A stretch of DNA of 64,000 nucleotides, from assembly GCA_019637795.1 (NCBI GenBank), contig JAHBUY010000007.1:86286-150285 (forward strand). Reading direction: 5' to 3'. Source of the DNA: a bacterium. Lineage in GTDB: Bacteria > Desulfobacterota > Binatia > HRBIN30 > CADEER01. The position numbers and the translations under genes were made by a program. Every line of letters starts with the position of its first letter. Within the stretch, counting starts at the first letter, position 1. A model generated the notes under the pieces. That model had not been told where the DNA came from and did not search any database. It saw only the letters and a program-made list of their open reading frames with translations. Below, piece after piece: positions 49,265-59,343 of the stretch.

Positions 49265-49347
49265 GCGCGTCGCGTTCGCCGCCAACGGCGTTTTGCCGCC
49301 GGCGCGGCCGTCATGGTAACAACCGCCCTCTGGCGGAACAAGGAAGG

Positions 49348-49650
49348 ATGTCCGAGCTCGGAGCCGTTGCCTGCTGGCGCTGCGGGGCCGCGATCGACGC
49401 GCGCCAGCGCATCGGCCGGCGCGATGCCTGTCTGGCGTGCGGCGCCGACCTCCACTGCTGCCGCAACTGCCGTTTCCACGACCCGGCGATGCACAACGAA
49501 TGTCGCGAACCCCAGGCCGAACGCCAGCTCGACAGGGAACGCGGCAACTTCTGCGAGTGGTTCAGCGTCGCCGCCCGGCGCGCGGACGTCGATGAGCAGG
49601 CGGCCGCGGCGCGCGCCCGCCTCGATGCCATGTTCGGGCGGAAGGCGTGA
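49348..49650 (+). CDS. Small zinc-ribbon protein of unknown function
   Basis: 100 residues with nine cysteines. Pairs C9-x-x-C12 (CWRC) and C28-x-x-C31 (CLAC) form one likely zinc ribbon; CCRNC (37-41) with C52 and His residues (FHDPAMHNEC) may form another. The C-terminal half is helical and charged. No family name recognised. It lies 18 bp before the DUF35 protein gene and is divergent from xerC, so it may be in the DUF35/thiolase operon. Confidence 0.7.
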   Translation: MSELGAVACWRCGAAIDARQRIGRRDACLACGADLHCCRNCRFHDPAMHNECREPQAERQLDRERGNFCEWFSVAARRADVDEQAAAARARLDAMFGRKA

Positions 49651-49668
49651 GGTCGCAGCGGAGGGCTC

Positions 49669-50067
49669 ATGCAGCGCATCCCGATTCATGACGGCCTGTT
49701 CACCGACGCCGGGGCGCTGCTCGGCGCCCGCTGCCCGGACTGCGAGCGGTGGCACTTTCCGGCCGACGCCGACTGTCCGTACTGCTCCGGCGAGCGCTGC
49801 CAGACCGCGGCGCTGAGCGATCGCGGCACCCTGTGCCTCTTCACCGGGGTCAACAACCGGCCGCCGGGCTACCTCGGCGAGGTGCCGTTCGGCTTCGGCG
49901 TCGTCGAGCTGCCGGAGGGGCTGCGCCTCATCGCCCGGCTCACCGAAGCGGATCCGACGAAGCTGCGCGCCGGCATGGCGATGCGGCTCGTCATCGTGCC
50001 GTTGCACGTCGACGACGAGGGCCGCGAGGTCGTGAGCTACGCGTTCGCCCCGGACGAGGTGGCGTGA
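49669..50067 (+). CDS. Zn-ribbon OB-fold protein (DUF35), thiolase partner
   Basis: 132 residues. Rubredoxin-like zinc ribbon CPDCERWHFPADADCPYC followed by an OB-fold (FTGVNNRPPGYLGEVPFGFGVVEL). DUF35 proteins pair with thiolase-like enzymes in steroid, fatty-acid or polyketide metabolism and may hold their acyl-CoA. Its TGA overlaps the thiolase ATG (TGATG). Confidence 0.88.
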   Translation: MQRIPIHDGLFTDAGALLGARCPDCERWHFPADADCPYCSGERCQTAALSDRGTLCLFTGVNNRPPGYLGEVPFGFGVVELPEGLRLIARLTEADPTKLRAGMAMRLVIVPLHVDDEGREVVSYAFAPDEVA

Positions 50068-51197
50068 TGAGCGCGGGGGTCGCGATCGCCGGCGTCGGCA
50101 TCCATCCCTTCGGTCGCTTCGGCGACAAGACGGTCACCGCCATGGGGGTGGAGGCGGTGAAGGCGGCGTTGCGCGACGCCGGGATCGGGCGCGGCGGCTT
50201 CCAGGCGGCGTTCTGCGGCACCGTCTACAGCGGGGTCGCCGCCGGCCACAAGGTCCTGACCGCGCTCGGCCTGAGCGGCGTGCCGATCGTCAACGTCGAG
50301 GCCGGCTGCGCCAGCGGCGGCGCGGCGTTGGGCCTGGGCGTCGAGGCGATCCGTTCGGGTCGGTGCGACGCCGTGCTGGTGTTCGGCATCGAGAAGATGC
50401 CGAAGGGCATCATCCGCTCGTCCTTCTTCGAGCCGTGGCGCGAGCAGGCCGGGCTGGCGGTGACGCCGGCGTACTTCGCGCTGCGCGCCCAGCGCCTGAT
50501 GCGCGACTCCGACGTCACCCGCGAGCACCTCGCCTACGTGTCGGTGAAGAACCACGCCAATGGCGTCCACAATCCGTACGCGATGTTCCGCAAGCCGTTC
50601 TCGCTCGAACAGGTGCTGGCCTCGGCGGTGGTCTGCGAGCCGCTCACCGTCTACATGCTCTGCTCGCCGAACGAGGGCGCGGCGGCGGTGGTGCTGCGCC
50701 GGGCGGCCGGCGGCGGCGTGCGCATCCGCGCCGCGGCGCTGCGTTCGCACCTGCCGGGCAGCGTCCTCGGCGAGCACACGCCGATGTGCGGTCTGCCCGA
50801 CGACGGCGTGCCGCCGCCGAGCGAGCTGGCGGCGCGCGCCGCCTACGAGGAGGCCGGTATCGGGCCCGAGGACATCGACGTCGCCGAGGTCCAGGACACC
50901 GACTCGGCGCGCGAGCTGATCTCCTGCGAAGAGCTGGGGCTGTGCCCGAAGGGCGGGGCCGGTCGGATGATCGCGGAGCGCCGCAGCGACCTCGGCGGTC
51001 CGCTTCCCGTGAACCCGAGCGGCGGCCTGTTGTCGAAGGGGGAGCCGCTGGGCGCCTCGGCCCTCGGCCAGGTGATCGAGCTCTACTGGCAGCTCCGCGG
51101 CGAGGCCGGCGCGCGCCAGGTCGCGGACGCCAGGGTGGCCCTCGGCCACACCGTGGGCCGCGGCGCCAACGCGTCGGTGGTCATCCTCAGCCGCTGA
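50067..51197 (+). CDS. Thiolase/SCP2-type acyl-CoA lyase-like protein
   Basis: 376 residues, thiolase fold. The first active-site Cys is present in VEAGCASGGAAL, and NPSGGLLSKGEPLGASAL is intact. The HDCF-like motif is AEVQDTDSARE here, and the C-terminal second-Cys motif is replaced (HTVGRGANASVVIL). It therefore resembles the lipid-transfer/SCP2 thiolase group that works with a DUF35 protein, where some members are retro-aldolases. Whether it is a thiolase or aldolase is open. Coupled to the DUF35 gene. Confidence 0.85.
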   Translation: MSAGVAIAGVGIHPFGRFGDKTVTAMGVEAVKAALRDAGIGRGGFQAAFCGTVYSGVAAGHKVLTALGLSGVPIVNVEAGCASGGAALGLGVEAIRSGRCDAVLVFGIEKMPKGIIRSSFFEPWREQAGLAVTPAYFALRAQRLMRDSDVTREHLAYVSVKNHANGVHNPYAMFRKPFSLEQVLASAVVCEPLTVYMLCSPNEGAAAVVLRRAAGGGVRIRAAALRSHLPGSVLGEHTPMCGLPDDGVPPPSELAARAAYEEAGIGPEDIDVAEVQDTDSARELISCEELGLCPKGGAGRMIAERRSDLGGPLPVNPSGGLLSKGEPLGASALGQVIELYWQLRGEAGARQVADARVALGHTVGRGANASVVILSR

Positions 51198-51252
51198 GCG
51201 ACGGGGCAGGGAGGCGGGACGGCGACTGCCGGTGCGCGCCCGGCGCCCGGCG

Positions 51253-52047
51253 TCACTTGCCGGTGAAGACGGGGGAGCGCTTCTCCATCACGGCGCGGAT
51301 GCCTTCCCGCGCGTCCTCGGTCTGGAAGGTCGCGCGCTGCTGCAGGGATTCGAGGTCGACGGCGGACGCCAGGTCGTGCTCGAGACCGCGGTAGATGGCG
51401 CGCTTCACCAGCCGCACCGCGACCGGCGCCGCGCTGGCGAGCTCGCTGGCGTACGCCTCGACGGCGGCGGGGAAGGCCTCGTGCGAGACGACGCGGTTGA
51501 CGATGCCGAGCTGTTCCGCTTCCTCGGCGTCGATGATGCGGCCGGTGAACAGCAGGTCGCAGGCGCGCGCGGCGCCGAGCAGGCGGGGCAGGAAGTAGGT
51601 CGCGCCCATGCCGGGATGGATGCCGAGCCTGGTGAAGGTCATGCCCATCTTGGCGTTCGACGAGGCGATGCGGAGGTCGCAGGCGAGGGCGAAGCAGAAT
51701 CCGGCGCCGATCGCGTGGCCGTTGATCGCCGCCAGGGTGGGGATCGGCAGCGAGGCGACCGACAGGTAGCGGTTGTAGAACTCGCGCGGCGGGCCGCCCA
51801 TGCCGGCGTGCGGCTCGCCGATGCCGGCGTCGGCGGCGAGCATGCCGAGGTCGCCGCCGCCGCTGAAGGCGCGGCCCTCGCCGGTGACGACGAGGACGCG
51901 GACGTCGGCGTCGGCGCGGATCGCCTCGACGGCGCGCGCCACCTCGTCGCCCATCGCGACCGACATCGCGTTGCGCGCCTCCGGACGGTTCAACTTCAAC
52001 GTGGCGACGTGACCGTCGCGCGTCAGCTCGATGTGCTCGTACGTCAT
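51253..52047 (-). CDS. Enoyl-CoA hydratase/isomerase family protein
   Basis: 264 residues of the crotonase superfamily. Oxyanion-hole segments ARNAMSVAM and GEGRAFSGGGDLGMLA, and AAINGHAIGAGFCFALACDLRIASSNAKMG, then TFTRLGIHPGMGATYFLPRLLG. The Glu pair for hydration is not clearly complete in this region (GMGATYF), so isomerase or other crotonase activity is possible. It is convergent with the thiolase gene, which suggests a beta-oxidation-like context. Confidence 0.88.
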   Translation of the reverse strand: MTYEHIELTRDGHVATLKLNRPEARNAMSVAMGDEVARAVEAIRADADVRVLVVTGEGRAFSGGGDLGMLAADAGIGEPHAGMGGPPREFYNRYLSVASLPIPTLAAINGHAIGAGFCFALACDLRIASSNAKMGMTFTRLGIHPGMGATYFLPRLLGAARACDLLFTGRIIDAEEAEQLGIVNRVVSHEAFPAAVEAYASELASAAPVAVRLVKRAIYRGLEHDLASAVDLESLQQRATFQTEDAREGIRAVMEKRSPVFTGK

Positions 52048-52159
52048 GCGCGCATGCCTAGCGAAGCGCGCGCGGCGCCGCCACCGCGCGCGGTGCGCTT
52101 GATGGGGTGCGCGATACCCGTTAGGAAGGCGGGCGCACCATCGCACGAAAGGACCTGCC

Positions 52160-53098
52160 ATGGCTCGACGGAAGATTGCTCTGATTGGCGCCGGCGCGAT
52201 CGGCGGCACGCTCGCCCACCTCTCGCTGATGAAGCAGCTCGGCGACGTCGTGCTCTTCGACGTGGTCGAGGGCATGCCGCAGGGCAAGGCGCTCGACCTG
52301 CTGGAGTCGGGGCCGATCGAGGGCTTCGACGCCAACGTCGTCGGCACCAACGACCTGAAGGACATCGAGGGCGCCAGCGTGTGCATCGTCACGGCGGGCC
52401 TGCCGCGCAAGCCGGGCATGAGCCGCGACGATCTGCTCGAGACCAACGTGAAGGTGATGAAGAGCGTCGGCGCCGGCATCAAGAAGTACGCGCCGGAGTC
52501 GTTCGTCATCGTCATCACCAACCCGCTCGACGCCATGGTGACGGCGATGAAGCGCATCACCGGGTTCCCCAAGGAGCGCGTGGTCGGCCAGGCGGGCGTG
52601 CTCGACTCGGCGCGCTACCGCACCTTCGTGGCGATGGAGCTCAACGTCTCGGTGCGCAGCGTGTCGGCGATCGTCCTCGGCGGCCACGGCGACGACATGG
52701 TGCCGGTGCGCAGCCTCTGTCACGTCGGCGGCGTGCCGGTGGACACGCTGATCCCGGCCGGCCGCCTGGAGGCGATCGAGAAGCGGGTGCGCGGCGCCGG
52801 CGGCGAGATCGTCAACCTGATGAAGACCTCGGCCTTCTACTCGCCGGCGACGGCGGCCATCCGGATGGCCGAGGCGTACCTCTTCGACAAGCGGGAGATC
52901 CTGCCCTGCGCGGCGCTGCTCGAGGGCGAGTACGGGGTCGACGGCTTCTACGTCGGCGTGCCGGTGCAGATCGGCGGCAGGGGCGTGGAGAAGGTCATCG
53001 AGGTCGCGCTGACCCCGGCGGAGAAGAAGGCGCTCGATGAATCGGTCTCGCACGTCCGCGAGCTGGTCGAGGCGTCGGAGAAGTTCCTCAACGCCTGA
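52160..53098 (+). CDS. mdh: Malate dehydrogenase
   Basis: 312 residues, LDH-like malate dehydrogenase. NAD motif LIGAGAIGGTLAHLS, substrate loop GLPRKPGMSRDDLL, catalytic His in VLGGHGDDMVPV, and ITNPLDAMVTAMKR. It interconverts malate and oxaloacetate in the TCA cycle. It starts 112 bp from the divergent enoyl-CoA hydratase and runs into sucC after 26 bp. Confidence 0.95.
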   Translation: MARRKIALIGAGAIGGTLAHLSLMKQLGDVVLFDVVEGMPQGKALDLLESGPIEGFDANVVGTNDLKDIEGASVCIVTAGLPRKPGMSRDDLLETNVKVMKSVGAGIKKYAPESFVIVITNPLDAMVTAMKRITGFPKERVVGQAGVLDSARYRTFVAMELNVSVRSVSAIVLGGHGDDMVPVRSLCHVGGVPVDTLIPAGRLEAIEKRVRGAGGEIVNLMKTSAFYSPATAAIRMAEAYLFDKREILPCAALLEGEYGVDGFYVGVPVQIGGRGVEKVIEVALTPAEKKALDESVSHVRELVEASEKFLNA

Positions 53099-53124
53099 GC
53101 GGCGCGAGGCAGGAGCGAACGAGC

Positions 53125-54291
<1,167 letters not shown>

Positions 54292-54300
54292 TCCGGGAGA

Positions 54301-54319
54301 CTCGGCCTCACTGGCCGAG
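54301..54319. terminator. Hairpin after sucC
   Basis: CTCGGCC (54301-54307) pairs with GGCCGAG (54313-54319) across a five-base loop, 9 bp past the sucC stop. A T run is absent, so it is a weak candidate. The following DNA to 54564 shows no gene; it contains a consensus DnaA-box sequence. Confidence 0.45.
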
Positions 54320-54549
54320 CCGGCGGTTTCGGTTCGCCGCCGTATTCGAGCTTCTCCCCGGGACTGTGGAGAACCTGTTGATTTCTCTCGTCCAGGCCCC
54401 GCCGTTCTAAGGCTTTCCGGATTTGCCGCCCTGCTAGGCAAACACGCCTGCAGGAACCTGCCTGTGTTATCAGGTAGTTGAGCTGTAAAGCGAAGTAGCG
54501 TCGAGGCGCCGGGCCGGAAAGACAACTGCGATGCGGGCGATGGCCGGAG

Positions 54550-54558
54550 TGTGGATAA
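54550..54558 (-). promoter_or_regulatory. DnaA-box-like 9-mer
   Basis: The complement of TGTGGATAA is the consensus TTATCCACA. A one-mismatch copy TGTGGAGAA lies at 54365-54373. Both are in the gap after sucC, where the two flanking genes converge. Could be a titration site or chance; an origin is unlikely since dnaA/dnaN are not here. Confidence 0.3.
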
Positions 54559-54564
54559 CCGCCC

Positions 54565-55344
54565 TTAGAGATTGACGCCGACGATCGGTTCCGTGCCAGT
54601 CGCGGACTGGCTCAGATTGCCGTTGACGTAGAGCTCGGAGCGGATGGTTGCCTTTGGCTGGCCATCGGGGTTCTGGCCCGAGTTGACGCTCATCACGGCG
54701 TCGAACTGGTCCTGCGGGTTCTGCCAGAAGAAGGTGGCGGGCGTGCGGCAGGCGTCGAGGAAGGGGTTGAGCTGACAATTGGTGATGTTGGTGGCCACCA
54801 GGTCGCCGGTGCTGCCGAAGAAGGCGATGTTGCGGTCGGTGGGCGGCGGCTGGTCGAGGCAGGAGGTGCTGAGGCCGGCGGTCGGCGAGCAGACCTCGGT
54901 GCGGATCTCGGGGCCGAGCTGCTTGATGGTGAAGGTGCCGGGCGCCGACGCGATGGTGCGGCACGCGCCGGGCTGGATGACGCCGTTGTCGCCGCCGACC
55001 TGCTGGGTGAACCCGAGGTACATGTCGACCTGGATCGGCTGGTTGGAGATGTTGCGGATGACGGCGCGCACCGGTTGATGCGCGTTCTCGAGCACGAAGA
55101 GGTGCGGGGTCTGAAAGACGCGGTCGCCGAATTGGTGGTTGGAATTGGGCGACTGGATGCCGGTGCCCGAGCTGCCGCAGCCCGCCAGGTCCGGCGTGTC
55201 GGCGAAGACGAACGGGAGGTTGGGCCCGCCCGACACGTAGTAGAGGATCTCGATCGGACGCGCCTCAGAGCCGCCGCTGGTGCCGCAGTTGAGCGAGGCG
55301 AGGGCGAGGGCCGTGACGAGCGAGGGGAGGGCGTAGCGCTTCAT
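54565..55344 (-). CDS. Exported protein of unknown function
   Basis: 259 residues from MKRYALPSLV. The N-terminus is a Sec or lipoprotein signal (LALASLNCGTSG, Cys20, but the lipobox is atypical with Asn before Cys). The mature part is beta-rich and Asn/Gln/Pro-rich, with several Cys (AGCGSSGTG, GACRTIAS, TEVCSPT, SCLDQPPPTD, NITNCQL, DACRTPATF) suggesting disulfides and extracytoplasmic location. No family recognised. It ends convergently with sucC across a 273-bp gap and diverges from the zincin gene. Confidence 0.7.
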   Translation of the reverse strand: MKRYALPSLVTALALASLNCGTSGGSEARPIEILYYVSGGPNLPFVFADTPDLAGCGSSGTGIQSPNSNHQFGDRVFQTPHLFVLENAHQPVRAVIRNISNQPIQVDMYLGFTQQVGGDNGVIQPGACRTIASAPGTFTIKQLGPEIRTEVCSPTAGLSTSCLDQPPPTDRNIAFFGSTGDLVATNITNCQLNPFLDACRTPATFFWQNPQDQFDAVMSVNSGQNPDGQPKATIRSELYVNGNLSQSATGTEPIVGVNL

Positions 55345-55397
55345 CTTTCGGTCTGTGACAGCAACATTCCTCGAGTGCAAGGAAGCGGCGGCGTCGG

Positions 55398-55425
55398 CTG
55401 TGTTCTCCGTGCCGCTCTGTGGTTT
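55398..55425. repeat. One end of a palindromic element (remnant)
   Basis: CTCCGTGCCGCTCTGTGGTT and flanking bases resemble one inverted arm of the intact palindromes at 2998 and 48199 and the CCACAGA copy at 14035. No partner arm is seen nearby, so it looks like a solo end in the 89-bp gap before the zincin gene. Confidence 0.4.
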
Positions 55426-55433
55426 AATGCGGC

Positions 55434-55802
55434 ATGGACCGACGCCGGTTCCACGCCCTGGTCGCGGCGGCGATCGAGGAGATCCCCGAGCCCTTCCGCC
55501 GCCATCTGGTGAACGTCGAGGTGGTGGTCGAGGACGAGCCGAGCGACGAGCTGCTGCGCGAGATGGGACTGAACCCACGCCGCGACACCATCTACGGTTT
55601 GTACGAAGGGGTGCCGATCGACGAGCGGGCGCTCGACGGGGGGCCGCTGCTGCCGGACCGCATCGCCATCTACTACCGGCCGTTGGTGCGGGACTTCCGC
55701 ACGCCGGGCGCCATCCGGCGGGAGATCCGCGCCACCATCATTCACGAGGTGGGGCACCTCTTCGGCCTCGAGGACGACGAGATTGAGGCGGAGGGCTACT
55801 GA
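55434..55802 (+). CDS. Minimal zincin-like metallopeptidase
   Basis: 122 residues with the zinc motif His104-Glu105-x-x-His108 (IIHEVGHLFGLEDDEIE) followed by an Asp pair as third ligand. The N-terminal MDRRRFHALVAAAIEEIPEPF and IYYRPLVRDF match the metallopeptidase family of about 120-140 residues (DUF1025-type). It is intracellular by sequence. First gene of an operon with a methyltransferase, an exonuclease and uvrB. Confidence 0.85.
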   Translation: MDRRRFHALVAAAIEEIPEPFRRHLVNVEVVVEDEPSDELLREMGLNPRRDTIYGLYEGVPIDERALDGGPLLPDRIAIYYRPLVRDFRTPGAIRREIRATIIHEVGHLFGLEDDEIEAEGY

Positions 55803-55803
55803 G

Positions 55804-56454
55804 ATGGAGCTCGGCGGCGTGCCCCTGGAGCGCATCGCGGTGGCCGTCGAGGGGATCGAGGTCCCGCTCTGGCGGGCGGTGCAGCTCGAGCGCTTCGTCG
55901 ACGCCGCCGCGCTGCTGACCGCTGACGCGCCGGCCGAGCCGCCCTACTGGATGCACCTCTGGCCCGGCGCCCTCACGCTGGCGCGACGCCTCGCCAGGCT
56001 GGCCGGGGTGGGGCCGGACACCCGCGTGCTCGAGCTCGGCTGTGGTCTCGGGTTGCCGACGCTGATCGCGGCGCGCCGCGGCGCGGCCGTCGTGGCGACG
56101 GACTGGCAACGCGCGCCCCTGGCGATCGTGGCCCGCAGCGCCGCCGACAACGGCGACCGCGTCGCCTGCGTGCAGATGGACTGGCGCGCTCCGGCGCTGG
56201 TCGGCGGGTTCGATCTGTGCCTCGGGGCCGACGTCGCCTACGACGCCCAGGCGGCGGCGCCGCTGGCGCTGGCGCTGGCGACGTTGGTGCGCCGGGAGGG
56301 CGCCGTCTGGCTCGCCGATTCCGTGAACACGGCGCGCGGCGAGCTGGCGGCGGCCCTGGCCGCGCATGGCTTCGACATCGCGCAGCGCGAGGTCGGCGAG
56401 CGCGAGGACGGGCGGCGGGTCTGGGTGCGGTTGATCGAGGCGCGACGACGGTGA
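55804..56454 (+). CDS. SAM-dependent methyltransferase (METTL21/NNT1-like)
   Basis: 216 residues from ATG, after a GGAGGG ribosome site. The Rossmann SAM motif VLELGCGLGLPTLIAARRG, acidic VATDWQRAPL and DLCLGADVAYDAQ are like the lysine/nucleobase methyltransferase group with the N-terminal WMHLWPGALTLARRLA. Target unknown. Overlaps the 3'-5' exonuclease start by 4 bp (GTGA). Confidence 0.8.
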   Translation: MELGGVPLERIAVAVEGIEVPLWRAVQLERFVDAAALLTADAPAEPPYWMHLWPGALTLARRLARLAGVGPDTRVLELGCGLGLPTLIAARRGAAVVATDWQRAPLAIVARSAADNGDRVACVQMDWRAPALVGGFDLCLGADVAYDAQAAAPLALALATLVRREGAVWLADSVNTARGELAAALAAHGFDIAQREVGEREDGRRVWVRLIEARRR

Positions 56455-57179
56455 GTGTCCTCGTCTTCGACATCGAGACCCGGGTCGACAAGGCGTTGCT
56501 GCGGGCCACCCAGTTCGCCGACCTGGCGATCGACGACGAGGGGGCCTACGAGCGCATGCGCGACCGCCTGCGCCACGAGAGCGACGGGCGCAGCGACTTC
56601 TTCCCGGTCACCTACCACGTCCCGATCTCGATCGCTCTCGTCACCGCCGGCGACGACTACGCTTTCGGTGGCCTCGAGGTGCTGGGCGCCGACGCGCTCG
56701 GCGAGGGCGGGCTGGTGCGCGAGTTCTGGCGGCGGCTGGAGGCCTTCGACGGCACGCTGGTGTCCTTCAACGGTCGCGGCTTCGATCTGCCGGTCCTCGA
56801 GCTGCAGGCGTTGCGCCACGGCTGCGCCCTGACGCGGTATTGCGGCGAGCGCAACGGCCTCCGCCAGCGCAGCGGGCGGCATCTCGACCTGTACGACTGG
56901 CTGAGCAATTTCGGTGCGGCGCGGCTGCGCGGCGGGCTCGATCTGATCGCCAAGCTGGTGGACCTGCCGGGAAAGGCCGAGATCGCCGGCGCCGACGTGC
57001 AGCGCCTGTGGGAGCGCGGCCGCTGGGGGGAGATTCACCACTACTGCGCCGACGACGCGCTCCAGACCTACTTCGTGCTCCTGCGCGTCGAACAGTTGCG
57101 CGGCCGGCTCAGCGCCGAGCAGGTCGCGACCCTGACCGCCGGGGCGCGCGCCCGCCTGGCGGGCTCCGCGGCGCCATGA
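56451..57179 (+). CDS. DnaQ-like 3'-5' exonuclease (PolB-type)
   Basis: 242 residues from GTG. DEDD exonuclease motifs: Asp7 and Glu9 (VFDIETRVD), SFNGRGFDLPVLELQ with the second Asp, and the third/fourth at YCADDALQTYF. Matches the predicted 3'-5' exonuclease family related to the proofreading domain of PolB. Coupled on both sides by 4-bp overlaps to the methyltransferase and uvrB genes, which suggests DNA repair. Confidence 0.85.
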   Translation: MSVLVFDIETRVDKALLRATQFADLAIDDEGAYERMRDRLRHESDGRSDFFPVTYHVPISIALVTAGDDYAFGGLEVLGADALGEGGLVREFWRRLEAFDGTLVSFNGRGFDLPVLELQALRHGCALTRYCGERNGLRQRSGRHLDLYDWLSNFGAARLRGGLDLIAKLVDLPGKAEIAGADVQRLWERGRWGEIHHYCADDALQTYFVLLRVEQLRGRLSAEQVATLTAGARARLAGSAAP

Positions 57180-59275
57180 ACCGCCACCACGACGACGCCG
57201 GCAGTCGCAGCCACATGGACGCGCCGCAGTCGAGCGGCCTGCGCCGGCGGCCGAACGCCCGTCCGACCGAGGGGCGGTTCCAACTCGTCGCCGACTTCGA
57301 GCCGGCGGGCGATCAGCCGGCGGCGATCGCGGCGTTGACCGAGGGGATCGACGCCGGCGCGCGGGGCCAGGTGCTGCTCGGCGTCACCGGCTCGGGAAAG
57401 ACGTTCACCATGGCGCACGTGGTGGCGCGCGTGAACCGGCCGACCCTGGTGATGGCGCCGAACAAGACGCTCGCCGCGCAGCTCTACCACGAATTCAAGG
57501 CGCTCTTCCCGCACAACGCGGTGCGCTACTTCGTCAGCTATTACGACTACTACCAGCCGGAGGCGTACGTCCCGAGCTCCGACACCTTCATCGAGAAGGA
57601 TTCGTCGATCAACGACGAGATCGACAAGATGCGCCACTCGGCGACCAAGGCGCTGCTCGAACGGCGCGACGTGCTGATCGTCGCCAGCGTCTCCTGCATC
57701 TACGGCCTCGGCTCGCCGGAAGCCTACTTCGACATGCTCGTCTTTCTCGAGCGCGGCGAGCGGGTTGACCGCGACAAGCTGCTGCGCAAGCTGGTGGACA
57801 TCCAGTACGAGCGCAACGACTACGACTTCCATCGCGGCACCTTCCGCGTGCGCGGCGACGTCATCGAGATCTTCCCCGCCTACGAAGAGGCGCGCGCCCT
57901 GCGGGTCGAGCTCTTCGGCGACGAGATCGACCGCATCGCCGAGATCGATCCGCTGCGCGGCAAGACGCTGCGGGCGCTCGACCGGGTCGCCGTCTATCCC
58001 GCCAGCCACTACGTCACCAAGCCGGATCAGTTGAAGCGCGCCGTCGACGGCATCCGCGACGAGCTGCGGGACTGCCTGCAGCGATTCCGCGCCGAGAACA
58101 AGCTGCTCGAGGCGCAGCGGCTCGAGCAGCGGACGATGTACGACCTCGAGCTGCTCGAGGAGATGGGCTTCTGTCCCGGCATCGAGAACTACTCGCGTCA
58201 CCTCACGGGCCGCGCGCCTGGCGAGCCGCCGCCGACGTTGATCAACTACTTCCCCGACGACTTCCTCATGGTCATCGACGAGAGCCACGTCACCGTGCCG
58301 CAGATCGGCGGCATGTACCGCGGCGACCGTTCCCGCAAGCAGACGTTGGTCGAGTTCGGCTTTCGACTGCCGTCGGCGCTCGACAACCGCCCGCTCAGCT
58401 TCGCCGAGTGGGAGGCGCTGGCCACCCAGGTCGTCTACGTCTCCGCGACGCCGGGTGAATACGAGCGGCAACAGAGCGGCGGGGTGGTGGTCGAGCAGCT
58501 CATCCGCCCGACCGGGCTCACCGACCCGGAGGTCATCGTCCGGCCGGCCCGGCAGCAGGTGGACGACCTGCTCGATGAGATCCGCACCCGCGTCGGCCGC
58601 AACGAGCGGGTGCTGGTCACGACGCTGACCAAGAAGATGGCCGAGGATCTCACCGACTACTACGACGAGCTCGGCGTCAAGGTGCGCTACCTGCACTCGG
58701 ACATCGACACCATCGAGCGGGTGGAGATCATCCGCGATCTGCGGCGCGGCGTGTTCGACGTCCTGGTCGGCATCAACCTGCTACGCGAGGGGCTCGACCT
58801 GCCCGAGGTCTCGCTGGTCGCGATCCTCGACGCCGACAAGGAAGGCTACCTGCGCTCCGAGCGCTCGCTGATCCAGACCATCGGCCGTGCCGCCCGCAAC
58901 GCCGGCGGCACGGTGATTCTCTACGCGGATGGCATCACCGCGTCGATGCGGGCCGCCATCGACGAGACCAACCGCCGGCGCGTCATCCAGCAGGCCTATA
59001 ACGCCGAGCACGGGATCACGCCGCAGACCATTCGCAAGGCGATCGGCGCGCCGCTGATCGAGGCGGCGGAAGCCGACTACGTGGACGTGCCGCTGGTCGC
59101 CGATGCCAGCGCGGAGTACGTCTCGCCGGCCGAAATCCCCGGGCGCGTGGCGGCGCTGCGCAAGCAGATGCGCGAGGCGGCGGCCGCCCTGGAGTTCGAA
59201 CACGCCGCCGAGCTGCGGGACGAGATCCAGCGCCTGCAGGCGCTCGAGCTCGAGATTCGCGCGCCGGCCGAGTGA
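57176..59275 (+). CDS. uvrB: Excinuclease ABC subunit B
   Basis: 699 residues, full length. ATP site GVTGSGKTFTMAHV, damage-hairpin YYDYYQPEAYVPSSDTFIEKD (only the key YYDYYQPEAY shown), RSERSLIQTIGRAARN, and the C-terminal UVR motif (ALEFEHAAELRDEIQRLQ) that binds UvrC. It verifies DNA damage in nucleotide excision repair. Its ATG overlaps the upstream exonuclease gene by 4 bp. A short poorly conserved N-terminal extension (about 25 residues) precedes the usual start; Met14 is an alternative. Confidence 0.95.
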   Translation: MNRHHDDAGSRSHMDAPQSSGLRRRPNARPTEGRFQLVADFEPAGDQPAAIAALTEGIDAGARGQVLLGVTGSGKTFTMAHVVARVNRPTLVMAPNKTLAAQLYHEFKALFPHNAVRYFVSYYDYYQPEAYVPSSDTFIEKDSSINDEIDKMRHSATKALLERRDVLIVASVSCIYGLGSPEAYFDMLVFLERGERVDRDKLLRKLVDIQYERNDYDFHRGTFRVRGDVIEIFPAYEEARALRVELFGDEIDRIAEIDPLRGKTLRALDRVAVYPASHYVTKPDQLKRAVDGIRDELRDCLQRFRAENKLLEAQRLEQRTMYDLELLEEMGFCPGIENYSRHLTGRAPGEPPPTLINYFPDDFLMVIDESHVTVPQIGGMYRGDRSRKQTLVEFGFRLPSALDNRPLSFAEWEALATQVVYVSATPGEYERQQSGGVVVEQLIRPTGLTDPEVIVRPARQQVDDLLDEIRTRVGRNERVLVTTLTKKMAEDLTDYYDELGVKVRYLHSDIDTIERVEIIRDLRRGVFDVLVGINLLREGLDLPEVSLVAILDADKEGYLRSERSLIQTIGRAARNAGGTVILYADGITASMRAAIDETNRRRVIQQAYNAEHGITPQTIRKAIGAPLIEAAEADYVDVPLVADASAEYVSPAEIPGRVAALRKQMREAAAALEFEHAAELRDEIQRLQALELEIRAPAE

Positions 59276-59301
59276 GAAGCGGGTGAGAGGGCTGGCCAAA
59301 G

Positions 59302-59343
59302 GCGCAAATATCTGTTGACTTTGACCTGGCATGAACGGGTAAA
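59302..59343 (+). promoter_or_regulatory. Candidate promoter for the lysyl oxidase gene
   Basis: GCGCAAATATCTGTTGACT (59302-59320) ends in a TTGACT -35-like hexamer, with GGTAAA 17 bp later. A very similar block with TTGACT occurs before the next gene (61667-61686), so both may share a regulator or sigma factor. Confidence 0.45.

Noticed and set aside
54292..54564. Replication origin
   Set aside because: Two DnaA-box-like sites, but flanking genes converge and dnaA, dnaN or gyrB are absent.
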